Positions 13,121-24,413 of a DNA stretch of 60,000 nt are shown in pieces. The stretch's first letter is position 1. Each line of letters starts with the position of its first letter. A model generated the notes under the pieces. The model was not told the DNA's origin. It saw only the letters and a program-made list of their open reading frames with translations, and did no database searches. Location: the NCBI GenBank assembly GCA_030704615.1, contig CM060731.1, positions 76,676,756 to 76,736,755 on the forward strand. The letters run 5' to 3'. The translations under genes were made by a program, and so were the position numbers. The DNA comes from Takakia lepidozioides. Lineage: Eukaryota; Streptophyta; Takakiopsida; Takakiales; Takakiaceae.

Positions 13121-13502
13121 GTGAGTCGTTTCGGAGGGTTTCTTGTAGCTGCCAGGCTATGAAACATTGTGGGTATGAGTGAGGTATGGTGAGGAAGATG
13201 CAAAAAGTTGTGGAGGTGGTAGTGTGCAATGAGGATGGTGTGAAGGCTTGCTCTGTGATTGAGAGGAGAATGAGGAAAGGTTAGGAGACAATGCACAGCA
13301 ATTAGGGTTCAACACCTAGTAGGCTTGCATTTCTGGGTGGGATGGAGAATGGGTACTATGGCTCCAGCAGTGAAGAGAATGACTGGAGTCGTTCATAACT
13401 ACTTGTGATACCTTTGGCAAAGACGGGTAGAGAGTTATTAAAAGGTCATAGAGAGTTTTAACAAATCTCTCTGTGAAGCCGGGTTCAAAGAGTTGTTATA
13501 AC

Positions 13503-14163
13503 CAGTGTTGGTTTGGTATCTTGAATTGGAAATACCGGAAGGGTCCTGGTATGCAATGCTGAATTTTCTTAAGGCAGGTAGGTTTTCCAATAATGCACCC
13601 CCTGATTTTTTCAAGTATGAATCTGGTATGCATAGAGTGGTTTTTTTTTTAAAAACAATGGTATCTGAATGTCAAATATGAACTCGGATATGGTATTAAA
13701 AAATAATAAAATAAAAATGGTACTAGTATTCAAATTCAAATTCAATATTGAAATGGCCATATGAACTATTCAAATGGCCATTTGAATAATCAAGAAAACC
13801 ACAAGGAAACCTGCTCATCTCATAGGATACCAACCCCCATACAATTATACACTCAATCAGAATTGCATGCATAGTGTCTCGCAAAATGAAGATCATAAAG
13901 AGGCGCTCATAAACACATGAAACCCTACATCCATAATGTCTATACATATGTGCATATTAAACAGACCTCCAGCGACGAGTCAAGCTCTGGTAGGGGCCGG
14001 GGAAAGGAGAACCCCAACCGCCGCCTTGTAGGGTTTGGAGGGCCGCCAGGGAACTCGAGAACCTGCTGGTAGGGTACTACAAATGTTGTACGGGAACAGA
14101 GAACAGTAGGTTAGGTTAGGAGAGACCCGGGTTGATACCCGGCGAAACTTGATTCCAACACTG
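13503..14163. mobile_element. hAT-type MITE with 8-bp target duplication
   Basis: The element begins CAGTGTTGG and ends CCAACACTG, perfect 9-bp inverted termini of hAT type. It is flanked on both sides by GTTATAAC (13,495-13,502 and 14,164-14,171), an exact 8-bp duplication as hAT transposases make. The 661-bp interior has no transposase. It holds an A/T-rich stretch near 13,640-13,745 and a perfect 22-bp palindrome centred on ATGGCCAT at 13,767-13,788. It is presumably a non-autonomous element moved in trans. Confidence 0.75.
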
Positions 14164-14171
14164 GTTATAAC

Positions 14172-14180
14172 CAGTGTTGG
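14172..14180 (+). repeat. Second hAT-like terminus directly after the MITE
   Basis: CAGTGTTGG occurs again immediately after the right-hand target duplication, making a 26-bp perfect palindrome at 14,155-14,180. Either the MITE landed beside an older hAT end or the target itself carried such a sequence. I could not find the matching far end. Confidence 0.4.
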
Positions 14181-15542
14181 GCGGTTATTTAAGTTTCTTT
14201 GTAATACCCGACGGTTACCTATCCGGAAGTTCAAGGGAGAGCAATAGCGAAGGGACACAAATAGTAGCATATTTTATAGACTTTATTACCAGATTCTTCT
14301 AATGGAGTTTACGTGACGCCATCTTTTTTGCCATACAGATTGAGGTGGTTAATGGTGATGTGTACCTGTAGCTTTGCGTACATATTTGCCATGTATGGTT
14401 GTGTTGTGATCTAGTTAATGGAATGGTTTGATGAGCATAGTCCTGAAACTATATTTTTTGAAGATGAGGTGATTGTTGTGATGGTGGTTGTGGGATGTAG
14501 TTGAACTTGGAAAATAACAACAACATTTTGTTGTCGAGCTGCAACAAGACTTAGTGTAGCGTCACAAACTTCGCTTGAGTCCGGACATGCACCATATTTG
14601 ATCGTTCTTTGATTTTCAAATTGTGGCACATTGTTGAGTACTTGATGTTTAAATGGGTTTTCTTTAAATATCATTGTGTGATGTGTTGTGACATATCATG
14701 ATAACATAATTTGTGGAAATGAACGAAGTTATTTCGAAGGCCGCTATACATATTTATCATGTGATCGAATCCACGCTTATAGGGTCTCAATTGCATAGTT
14801 AATAGTTCCTCGTGTGACCCCATGGTTACATATATAAACTCACCAGCTCACCAATTGTAAGCTTGTGCACACAATATTGCATCCTCGCCCTCATGCCAGT
14901 TCTGGGAAGCAAAGATTTTATGAACTTTCCACAAACCTCAGCACATATCGAACCAACAACCCCAAACATTTCTCATAATGTCATGAAAGAAGCCATTTGT
15001 AGCAAGATGTCTTAAAGCCATTGCAACCAACAATTGTTCTCAAACCTAGAGAAGGCTTCTTCTCCATATCAGAATTAAAGCAAACATTAAAGCAAAGCAA
15101 TTAAAATTAAAACAACCATAAAGTAAATTAAAGCAACCATATTGCAAATGTGTTCAAATGTGGAAACATGGACAGCCGGCCATGATCCTCTTTACAAGAT
15201 TTAAATATTGGTCCCACCAGTGTATAGATTTTGGGTTTATTTACATGTGCCAAATTCAACATCGAGAAATTTTATGTTTGTTGCATTTTTTCACAAGAAC
15301 CGCATATGTCAACTCATCATTCATGGTCTTGCAAAAGGATCCACTTTTGTCTATTGCTTCTCCTCCTCAATCCTCTTGACTTTATGTGAGAGACTTATTG
15401 TCTGTTGTTGACTTTTTGTGTGGTGACCAATTGCATAGTTGTACCAATATTTGTGGCAATTGTTGCGAAGGTCCTGCTTTTTTCAAAGCTTTTCAAACTA
15501 GCTTTGTATCTTTTACAGGTGCATGTTGTTTTTGCTCTTCAG
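14181..15542. other. AT-rich intergenic DNA
   Basis: No gene, RNA or repeat is recognised here, apart from short A-rich runs near 15,080-15,140. It could include intronic remains of the dynein gene that follows, but I see no upstream dynein exon (no P-loop GPAGTGKT). Confidence 0.4.
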
Positions 15543-15789
15543 GCTCTGGCGATGCAGTCTGTTGTCTTCAACTGTTTCATATGAAAGTTTTTTAAAGCTT
15601 GGCTGCCTCAGGAGCATGGGCGTGCTTTGATGAATTCAATCGGATTGATGTTGAGGTGTTGTCTGTGATAGCCCAACAGATTCTCACCGTTCAGCGGGCC
15701 ATAATGGATAATGTGACACATTTTAAGTTGGAAGGGACATATATGTCACTCGTTCCAACGTGCACATGTTCCATCTTGTTCATGTAGGC
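15543..15789 (+). pseudogene. Relic exon of an axonemal dynein heavy chain (AAA1 module)
   Basis: After a possible acceptor (ctcttcag), the frame encodes ALAMQSVVFNC, then broken sequence. From 15,599 it is a near-perfect dynein heavy-chain AAA1 stretch: [14 protein letters not shown] (the Walker B region) followed by [16 protein letters not shown]. The family has about ten more residues between the two blocks; here they are deleted. There is a frameshift, an in-frame TGA upstream and a TAG where the conserved MNPGYAGR motif should follow. Dynein heavy chains drive flagella and are kept only by plants with motile sperm, so this is a useful taxonomic hint. The stops show it is dead, at least in this form. 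Confidence 0.85.
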
Positions 15790-15972
15790 AGGGCTGACCT
15801 GTCTGTTCATGTTTCTCTTCAAGTTGTGACTATTGGTCCCGTGTTGTGGCCCTTCTGTATCTGAGAAATAAACCCGAGCCCATTACAGAAGTTCAATTCC
15901 TCATCCTCTCTGATCTTATTCAACCTCAATAGAGAGAACTTTATTGACAACCTACCCATGAATGAAAGTGAT

Positions 15973-16631
15973 GGAGCTTGGAGATTTGTTAGGCTGAATA
16001 AGGCTTCTACACTCTGGCTCAGCAGCACTTCAGGTGCTTGGAGTCGAACTTTGTCTATGGCAGACGTGTTTGAGGCATTTTGCAGAATGACATTATTGTA
16101 ATCTCTTGTTTACCTCTCTACCCATGCCGATTCAAACAGCGAAAAGAATGAAAGAATGGGAAAAAAAAACCTTCGTTATATTTTTCTTGGAAGGCTATGC
16201 AAAGAGATGGAACTAAGTAATGTCCACTACTATATTGTTACTCATTAGCTTGTGCTTACCATAGCACATAACCAAAGACCATATGCCACTGGAGCCTGGA
16301 GATTTGTTAGGCTGAATAAGCAATTCTACACTCTGGCTTAGCAGCACTTCAGGTGCTTGGAGTCGAACTTTGTTTGTGGCATCCAAGAGAATCATTTTCT
16401 TGTGGATTGTAAAGTATTGGACAAGTGTTTGAGGAATTATCGTAATCTATTGTTTACCTCTCTACCTATGCCGATTAAAGAATGAAAGAAAAAATAAATA
16501 AATAAAATCATATCTTTCTTGGAAGGCTTTGCAAAGAGATAGAACTAAACAATGCCCACTACTGTATTGTTACTCATTAGCATGTACTTACGTGCTTACC
16601 ATGGCACAATACCAGAGACTATATGCCACTT
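15973..16631. repeat. Tandem duplication, two copies of about 320 bp
   Basis: Copy 1 (15,973-16,290) and copy 2 (16,291-16,631) are back to back and share long blocks: the GGAGATTTGTTAGGCTGAAT start, CAGCACTTCAGGTGCTTGGA in the middle, and the ATATGCCACT end. Copy 2 carries extra sequence near its middle. On the minus strand copy 2 reads VRLQAPEVLL and later GIWSL, faintly like protein-kinase subdomains VIII-IX, but the stretch is too short to claim. Confidence 0.75.
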
Positions 16632-18745
16632 TGCGCAGAGCATATATATGTGGCCGGTGGAGAGGAGGTCATGCTTTTAGGTTGCCTCACTGTGCTCGTG
16701 ACCGATACCCATTGTATCGTTCGATATTATATGAAAGTGGTTACGAACATCAAGGTCCTACTAATCGGTGCAATATTGTCGGGAAACATATTTAGATTTT
16801 TCTGTAGGGCTAAATGTACCCAGCCATTTTTGTCCATTTTCTCCCTTAAACGGTGGGCAGGGTCCATGCAGGAAGAACGCTCTTAGTCAGCCTCCATGGC
16901 ATGCCATGCCATGTTATTTTTTCCTCCACTTTCAATATATTCTTGGGCATTCGCCATTTTCTCCAAAAATTGAAAATAAAGAATTGGGGCATATTATATT
17001 AGTCCAATCTCCTTAATGCACTACAAATTGCATGCACTTCTCACTCATGCAAATATAATAGAGATGCACATAAATCAAAGGTTCATCCTATGGATGATTG
17101 GGGATAAAAAGTTACACCCTAGTTGATGAGGGTATGCATTTTTTCTTTAGCGGGCCACCAAAAGGGTGCTCGTCCTTTAGGGGTAAAAAAACGCCTAATC
17201 GGCCATCCGATAGGGGTGCAGATTTTGCAATCAAGGATGGAAAAAGCTGTAGGCCTTTTTAGGGGTTAACTACATAGTCGGAAAATAGTGTAGTGGCAAA
17301 ACATACAAATGGACAATGCCAAGTCTTTGATTGAATGAGTAAATTCATCTTCCGCTAGGTTAGTGAAAACTTGACTATGGACTAAGTAACCGGCGAGAAG
17401 CCCCTAGTTACTGGGAATAGTCGGTGCATTAGCGGCGAGACTGTTCCTAGTAACCAGGGGCTTGGAGCCGGTTACTTGACATAACCAGCTATGGGGGATG
17501 GCAAGCCTTTCCGGTTACTCACGAGGTTATGAAGGGTTTAGACCGATTCAGCCGGTTTAATCTAGGAGGTACCTGGTTGCACGGTAGGTAGGTCTTGCAA
17601 AGGTTCTAAGGTTTCAGGATTTTTCTTCATATTTCTTTAGGTTGTGGCAGTTTAGTGTCAAGGAAGAGCCAAACTCAGCTTGAGTTTCTTTATGATTTTA
17701 GTCCTACAACGTTGGCTCATTCTTTAGCAGTGTTTTTCTACGACGTTCAGAATCGTGATGGTACTCCTATGTCTACCACGAAATTGTTCTTTCAGTTTTG
17801 CATTCTGTTTTTGGTACGTTCGGAGAGTTCTATTTTGCACTATTGATGATGATAGGGACTCGGCGAACAAGATCTTCAAGACTGAAGAATGAGGAAGCCG
17901 TATCTGCATTGGATAATGCTTTACTAGAGACCTAGCTTCGAGCTCTTGCCGCCATCTCCATGGACTCCTGCGTCCTCTATCGAGAACTCCAGAGTGAAGA
18001 ATAAGCGTTGTATCAAGGGCTTTTGTAGATGTTAGTCGTCCGTCTACAGAGTCTTCTGTTCTATAGGCACCGTTTACACCAAAAGCTTGTTGGTGGTGGA
18101 GTTGTGCAGCACGTTATTGATTCTGGGAGAAGATTAGATAAGATAATCGTGGCAGTTTATTTCTTCTGGCGCAGCCATTAGCTATTAGGAATGATGAGGG
18201 CTTTCCTTTCAGATCTAGTAATCCTTTTCAAGGTTTTCTCTAATTTTAGTGGAGGCATGTTGAATCTGTTTCACTTCTCTGCTGTGGATCCAATCGCAGT
18301 TGCTAGAGATGTTTTACGCTAGGGTGATGTTGCCAAAGGGCAGTGATCTTTTGGTGTGACTTTCATGAGAAAAAAACAATAATAAAACAAAAACAAAGTT
18401 GTACACAATGTACAACGAGTTAAAAAGCTTTCTCTCGTGTATCAATGAATGAATAGTTGTGGTATCTGGGAATGTTGATGAAATCTAAATGAAATATTGA
18501 TATTCTATCTGGACCAATGTGGATGAATGAATCTTTCTGTCCATGTACACAATTAGTTATGGATGATTTCTGTCCATGTACAGAGCTGGTTATGAATAAT
18601 CTGTCCATGAAGAGGAGTTTCTGCGGACGGAGTAGGTACGAAACTGAAAAGTAGATAGATGGTTATGGGAAGTAACTTGTGAGTGGAGAACCAATGAGAA
18701 TGCAGGAAAGTAGCTAGCCATTCCCTACAGCTGGTTTGTGAAGCC
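16632..18745. other. Intergenic DNA with a hairpin, no gene recognised
   Basis: No coding region is recognised. The notable structure is the inverted repeat at 17,386-17,475. A loose short repeat of the phrase CTGTCCATGTACA also occurs two to three times at 18,530-18,610. Confidence 0.4.
17386..17475. repeat. Imperfect 37-bp inverted repeat (hairpin)
   Basis: The left arm 17,386-17,422 and right arm 17,439-17,475 are reverse complements with about five mismatches (shared blocks GTAACCGGC, AAGCCCCT, GTTACT). They are separated by a 16-base loop. The arms hold the same phrase in alternating orientation. This could be a small foldback transposon or a small-RNA precursor; the sequence alone does not decide. 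Confidence 0.6.
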
Positions 18746-19280
18746 TGATTCTGGAGCTATGGGTTTATTCCCCTTCCTCTACCGGACAAAGCTCTATAAG
18801 GGGGATGTAGTCGATAGAGGGTTTGGCAGAGAAGACGGAATCTCACTAAGAGGACGCAACAGACTCAAACATCCAAAAACATTCATAAGCCACTTAAGCA
18901 CACCATTGCGCTCAGTACTCACACACGTAAGATGAAATCCACCACCCTTCTTGCCACGGCAGAGGGGTTTAAATAGTATTAGGGCATAATCTAATCCTAG
19001 CGCCACGTGGCACATACACATAGGCTTTCCAAATGTTGTTCCAGCCTGACCATAGAAAGAAGCCACATCACCCAGTTCCATCCTAATCTGATCCTAAACT
19101 AGCTATTAGAATAAGACATTATATAATAAAGCCATAAGTTGTTGCCAGGTCATCCTCATGCGCAAGGTGTAAGTTCATCCAAACTTCATCCCGGTTCCGT
19201 CCATCCCTAAATCATCTGGAGCGCATCCTTCCTCCGTTCATCCAAGTCGAAAAAGCAGGTGAGGAGGGATCCCAGCTCCA
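18746..19280 (-). mobile_element. LTR of gypsy element C (3' LTR)
   Basis: This 535-bp segment is repeated, with scattered mismatches and small indels, at 47,034-47,552 in the same orientation. On the minus strand it begins TGGAGCTGGG and ends AGAATCA, with the usual TG...CA. The integrase tail of element C lies just before it on the minus strand, which makes it the 3' LTR. No matching 5-bp target duplication is visible (AAGCC on this side, GAGGT beyond the other copy). Confidence 0.8.
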
Positions 19281-19583
19281 TATATATGAAGCCTGTTGGG
19301 GCCACTAGAAACTGCGAGCTCCTACGAGCGATGAGCTCAGGAAGAACAAAAAAAAAAAAAAAAACCTAGCCAAAACAAACTACACATCCGGCACACAAGT
19401 GATGAAAAAACCTAGGGAAGAAAACCTCACCCTGCAAGCTGGGTGGAGGACAATACATCCCATAGGAAAAACCCCAAGTGCTACAAATGGTACAGAAAAC
19501 TAGCACGAAATGGAAAACTACGCTAAAGAAGAAGATGCCAGGGCCTGATCACGAGCTAGCCGAGCTGTAGGGGTAAAAATCAC
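19281..19583 (-). other. Element C sequence between integrase and 3' LTR
   Basis: This is non-coding sequence between the integrase stop and the LTR, with an A-run at 19,349-19,364. No clear polypurine tract adjoins the LTR, so second-strand priming cannot be located. Confidence 0.4.
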
Positions 19584-20264
19584 CTAGCGGTTCTCAACAT
19601 TCAAACATGTTAGATCAAAATAAAGAGTGCATGGAACAAGCAATGAAACATGAATGGAGCTAGCTAAGTGAGGAGTAGAAGCATGCTGGGGAAGCAAGAC
19701 ATATTGTATGCCAGGAAGAATATCAGAAATCGGGTAAGGGCCATCAATCTGACGCTTGGTTTTAGATACCTGCTTAACAGGTTGGAGCCTTACATAAACG
19801 GACTGGCCTACCTTGAATGACTCAGAATACACAACACGCCTGTTGTAATTCTTGGCCTGAGCAGCTTGGGCAAACACAATGTTAGACTTAGCTGTTTCGC
19901 GCAAACTACGTCGTCTAGCATCCATTGAAAGCAAAAATACTTCCCAATTTTCAGGCTCAGTTGCGGAGACCTGCAGCCAGGAGATATGCAAAGGAGTTCT
20001 ACATTTCCTACCATACAAAAGTTCAAAAGGAGAAATTTTGGTACTGGCATGAATAGAGGTCCTATAGGCAAACAGCAGGATAGGCACAACAATGTCCCAT
20101 TCATCTATGAGTGACCCATTTTTCTCAAGCATCTAGCATATTGTCTTGTTAAAACGTTCAGTCAAGCCATTGCACTGTGGGTTAGAAGGCGCAATCACAG
20201 CATGTTTAGTGTTTAGATTGAACAACACAATCTCCATAAGCTGGTTGCAGAATTCTGTACCTTG
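19584..20264 (-). pseudogene. Gypsy element C integrase, C-terminal part
   Basis: The minus-strand frame starts at QGTEF, just after where the second catalytic Asp (of the usual TDQG) should be. It continues through SNPQCNGLTERFN (with the catalytic Glu in GLTE), LLFAYRTS and SPFELLYGR, to a C-terminal region with FKVGQSVYVR. One in-frame TAG follows the Asn-Lys-Thr stretch near 20,133. The fragment is cut exactly at CACTAC on its upstream side, which I read as the end of the inserted CACTA transposon. Protease, RT and RNase H of this element are not found anywhere in the window. Confidence 0.8.
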
Positions 20265-20270
20265 CACTAC

Positions 20271-22575
20271 AACAGATCACGCGCTTTAACATCTGCCACA
20301 TTTGCCCAGTCGTAGTATATATGTCTACAAAATGCAAGGGGACAGTTCTGGTTGCCATTTGTGACCACCATAAGTCGTATATGCCACCTTGTACCTCCGC
20401 CACGTCAGGATCCGCGGTCAAACACGTTTGACCAGATAGGGGAAGATGGTAGATACGACTAGGAGTCATGGCCAAAACTGCAACAGGATGACGTGGGCAT
20501 GGGAATGTATGACTGCCAGTATTCACAACTGCACGTGGCGATTGTCGGTTGCCCAAGGAGTGTCTATGTGGACGATACAAACATAAATGGATGAAACAGA
20601 TGCAGGATGTGATTGCAAATGATGACGTGTCAATCTATCATTGCTCGCAGGGTTGGACATTCAAATGCATTGGATGCAAGTGCATCTAACGGCTGCACAT
20701 GATGCATGTTACTAACGCGTGGGCTTGGTGGAGAACAGAGACAAGTCCCGAACATGCATATGAGAGGCGACCATGCACGTTCTATGATGGTTGAAGCGGT
20801 TGCACTGCATTTTTCGAAAATCGGCAACACAATTGAAAGACAAAGGCTTGAGAGAAGACGAAACGATGCATTCAATGGATACGCACCCTGGTGCAAAACA
20901 CCGGCCACTCATTCACATTCACAGTGATGCAAAATATGTGTAGACAAAAAGACCCAGCGGGTAGTTCAGGGCACCCAAAAACGAGCGGCGTTCGCTATAC
21001 CGCAATCTGCAAATGCACTGGCCTACTCAGAATCATGGCACATTGTGTGCGCAATGACTCTCAGTAAATTCACCTATGCATTTGATCCTCTTAGTGGTCT
21101 CTATCATATGTAAGGTTTTAGAGATTCAGTCTTCAATGTGCATGCGGAAGAAGCATGTACGCATCAAAGTTGGAAACAGTCAGTAGCTAGAGAAACAGAA
21201 TACATCTCTTAATGTCAACGATTCACCCAATGCTACTCCTTCGACCAAGTGCATCTTAATTTCTACCGATTCCTGCTATCCTAGTTGCAAGTGCTGGGAT
21301 AGGAGAATACATAATGCCTTCACACACAAGAGTAGCAACAAACTTCATGACTGACATCCTGTCACAAGTCCTCTACAGGGAGAACCCAATTGGACAGGGA
21401 AGCTTAGTGATATGGTACCACGCCGCGTAGCCATATAGGTAGGGGTACCGACGCCCATAGGCGTCCAGCCTTTTGCTGCAAGCAGATAGGCAGAAAAATT
21501 GAGGCACGGCCTCCCTTCTGTGAATGCCGCTGGTTCCAAGCCAGTGAAGCACAATTAAACAAGCCTCTTCCGCATGACGGCTAATTGGCTGTGCTTCTGC
21601 CTGCTCTGCAGCATACTGAATTGTCTGCTCCCTCCGAAGGCGCTGCGGTGCCATTGAGCTGTGTGTGCAGTTCTCCTGAAGCGGGATCGCATGGTAGTCG
21701 TGTGATGATGGGGCGAGTTGGCCCACAACGATGACCACAGCAAATGCGTTCGCATGCTAACCGTGTGATGCAAGGGCGACTTGCCAAACGACAAAGTGAA
21801 CAGGGACGACGTAGACACTGCAAAGAAGCAAGAGCGATGAAGAGCGAGCAAGAGCAAACAGAATGAAAGGCAAGTGGAGCGAAGTGGAGATATAATCTGC
21901 GCTCCCGCCAACCTGCTTCCCGCCAAATTCAAATGCAGTGGCGAAATGGGGGCACCGTTGCAAGCCTGACTATCAATGCATCATCAAACTGCCGTGGACT
22001 ACAAGTTTAGGGGGGTGGGAAACACAAGGGAGAAAATTCTGAGGCAGGCTAACCGTCTGCCAGCCTTCCTGACAAGGCAAACTGACCACCTTGCATGTCC
22101 ACGATTCCGTGTTTAGGCCACAAAATAGGCTACTGGTTACAAGCCTAACGCTGGATTACAGCTAGTGTTCGTCATGGGTATGGCTTGTGCGCAAAGACGA
22201 ATTACGACTATGTGAGTGTAGCATGCATGATGCAGCAAAGTAAGAAATTGCAGATTGCTTCTTGTGAAAATTGAAGTGGAGTGGGTACTTCTGCAAAGCC
22301 TCCATACTGGTGGCATCGTGACATGGAAACATCACCCGACAAAAATGAGGGGAATGGGTAAGGGTTATTCTTAGCAATAGCACAAAATAGCACAAGCCAT
22401 GGTGGTGGCTCTGCCAGAAGTTCAAACCAACATTAACAGTCATGGTAAAGGCGTGCTAGTCATAGTGCAACCTGCAAGAAATCTTAGCCCCTCTACACTA
22501 CAGGTGAACTTCACTACCACCCATGGACCTCTTGAAATCTGGATAGTAGTGAACAAGCATGATGTCCTAAATGCA
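20271..22575 (-). other. CACTA 3' non-coding and subterminal DNA
   Basis: Several overlapping frames occur on both strands (for example around 21.4-21.9 kb), but none shows a domain. CACTA elements often carry long non-coding or captured sequence here, and that is the likely nature of this stretch. Confidence 0.4.
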
Positions 22576-23505
22576 TTACACATCGACGTCAGGCAGCTCG
22601 TCCTCACTGTCATCTTCTTCCTCATCGGTGTTGTCATTCTCCACCACAATGGGTGCCTCGTTGCGAACATCCCTGTATAGTGAGGCAAGAACTACGGGAG
22701 TCACTTCAATAGTCTGGCCCAAATTTGGGCCTGCAACATGTGTCTCTTCGACTCGTTCAGGGGCTAAGAGGCCTTCCACACTACGAAGACATCGTTACCA
22801 ATTGACACATCACAAACCACCCAAGAAGATCTGGGGCTTTTCTCAAGGACCACATTCCACCAAGGTTCATGAACACAAGTGCTGAAAATACCTGCTCCAC
22901 TTGTGACGGCAGCACAAATGGTTGCTCTTGTGGAGCCAACATTTGGGAGAAATTCACCAATGTGAACCCACAATCATCCTGCTTCATGGATGCCGGCTGA
23001 TTGCGGCTCCCCTTCTTTACCCGAACCCACGAACACAACATCACAATGGACCTTGTCTTCCCATAGTCAATTTCCAGTATCTCCCTAATGACACCCCACG
23101 TATCGCAGGCTTTCTACCACCTCCTCTCCTGCACTGTTTGTAGATACATGGTGGAAAATAGATGACACCCCTGAGTCATATGACACTCTACTTATGCCAA
23201 TATTGGTTGAAGACACCCTGTAGTGGTTTCCATAAGCTGACATGCTATTGTATGAAGCTGCAATGATCGAGGGAGGCATGGACAAGTCTAACATTTTGGC
23301 AATACATGGGATCAGATTGGGAATTGGGAATCCTTGCCACATGTGAGCGCACAGCATCAACCAGCCAGTCTACATATTTGGGAGGAAGAGCCAAGTCAGG
23401 TGGGTACTCATAGTCCTCCCCATGAGCTGCCCTCCCTTCAACACGTTCTTCCTGCAGAAACAACCAGTGACTTGCCTCCACACGTGCTCGAATTGTTTCA
23501 TACAT
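22576..23505 (-). pseudogene. TNP2 transposase C-terminal region (DUF4216-like)
   Basis: Minus-strand frames carry the DUF4216-type pattern seen downstream of TNP2: YGNHYRVSS, YDSGVSSIF, then, after a one-base frameshift near 23,085, IREILEIDYGKTRSIV and DDCGFTLVNFS, followed by EQPFVLPSQVEQVF. An acidic tail (EEEDDSEDELPDVDV) ends at 22,576. The frame changes several times, so it is not translatable as it stands. The segment upstream (23,505-23,245) links it to the DUF4218 part. Confidence 0.75.
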
Positions 23506-23639
23506 CCTGACATATATGAATGTGTCCCTCCCGTGAGAACCAACACGTGCACATAATGCAATTATATGACAACCAGCAACTACAAACAGGCATAAACATC
23601 AACAATGAACTGTTGCATTGTCACCTTCGTTAATGAGTT

Positions 23640-24080
23640 TCTCACTTACTCGAACATGGTGCGCATGCTAGGATATTTTTCAATGATGTACTGGTGGAGA
23701 ACAAAACACAGATCTACCGTGAATTTGCGAGGTTTCCCTGCTCCTTCCAACACACAGCCAGACACGGATTCCTCCTCTCCTGCATCCCACACTCTCCATC
23801 TAGTAGCATCAAAACTGGCCATGTACTCTGTGCAAAAGCCAAGAGCCTCCTCAAACATATAGCCCTCAGCCATATTGCCTTCGAGCTTTGCCATGTTGCG
23901 AATGTACCCTTTGAAATCCTTCATAGCCCGCTCCACAGGGTACATCCACCGGGAGGTCACAGGGCCACACAAATCCAGCTCGTCAACTAGGTGAATAAGC
24001 AAATGCGTCATTATATCCAAAAAAAAAGGGTGGGAACTCTTTTTCAAGGAGGTAGAGTGTGACAATCACCTTGTCGTGCA
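23640..24080 (-). pseudogene. TNP2 transposase, DUF4218 domain
   Basis: The frame reads LLEKEFPP, DIMTHLLIHLVDELDLCGPV and SRWMYPVERAMKDFKGY, then AEGYMFEEALGFC. This is the hallmark DUF4218 domain that follows the catalytic core in CACTA transposases. The frame resumes here after element A: the preceding transposase segment stops at about 35,205. The conserved order and small overlap show that both pieces come from one gene. Confidence 0.88.
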
Positions 24081-24413
24081 CCTAATCATCGTGCCACAAC
24101 ATACATCGCTGTCCACCATACATTCTAAGCACACAATCCTAGAAAGCTATGCCACAATCGCCCCCCTAGCTGGTGATTAGGTCCTTCTAACACCGGATAG
24201 CTGACAAGTATTTATCTCAGTAAAATCATCGCTTGGTCTTCAATCGCACATGTCCCAGTATCTAAAGTCAATAGATCCAGAGGCCGGGTGCAAAAGTAGC
24301 CCCATCGTTACTCACCTTCCTGCAATCCATGATCTTCGATTAAGTATCCATGGCGTTGAACTCCCATCAGCTAGACCTTGGATAACTTGTCAATTCCACC
24401 ATTGTCATGCCCA

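Noticed and set aside
22399-22680. Plus-strand frames opposite the CACTA transposase
   Set aside because: They are antisense shadows of DUF4216 coding sequence on the minus strand.
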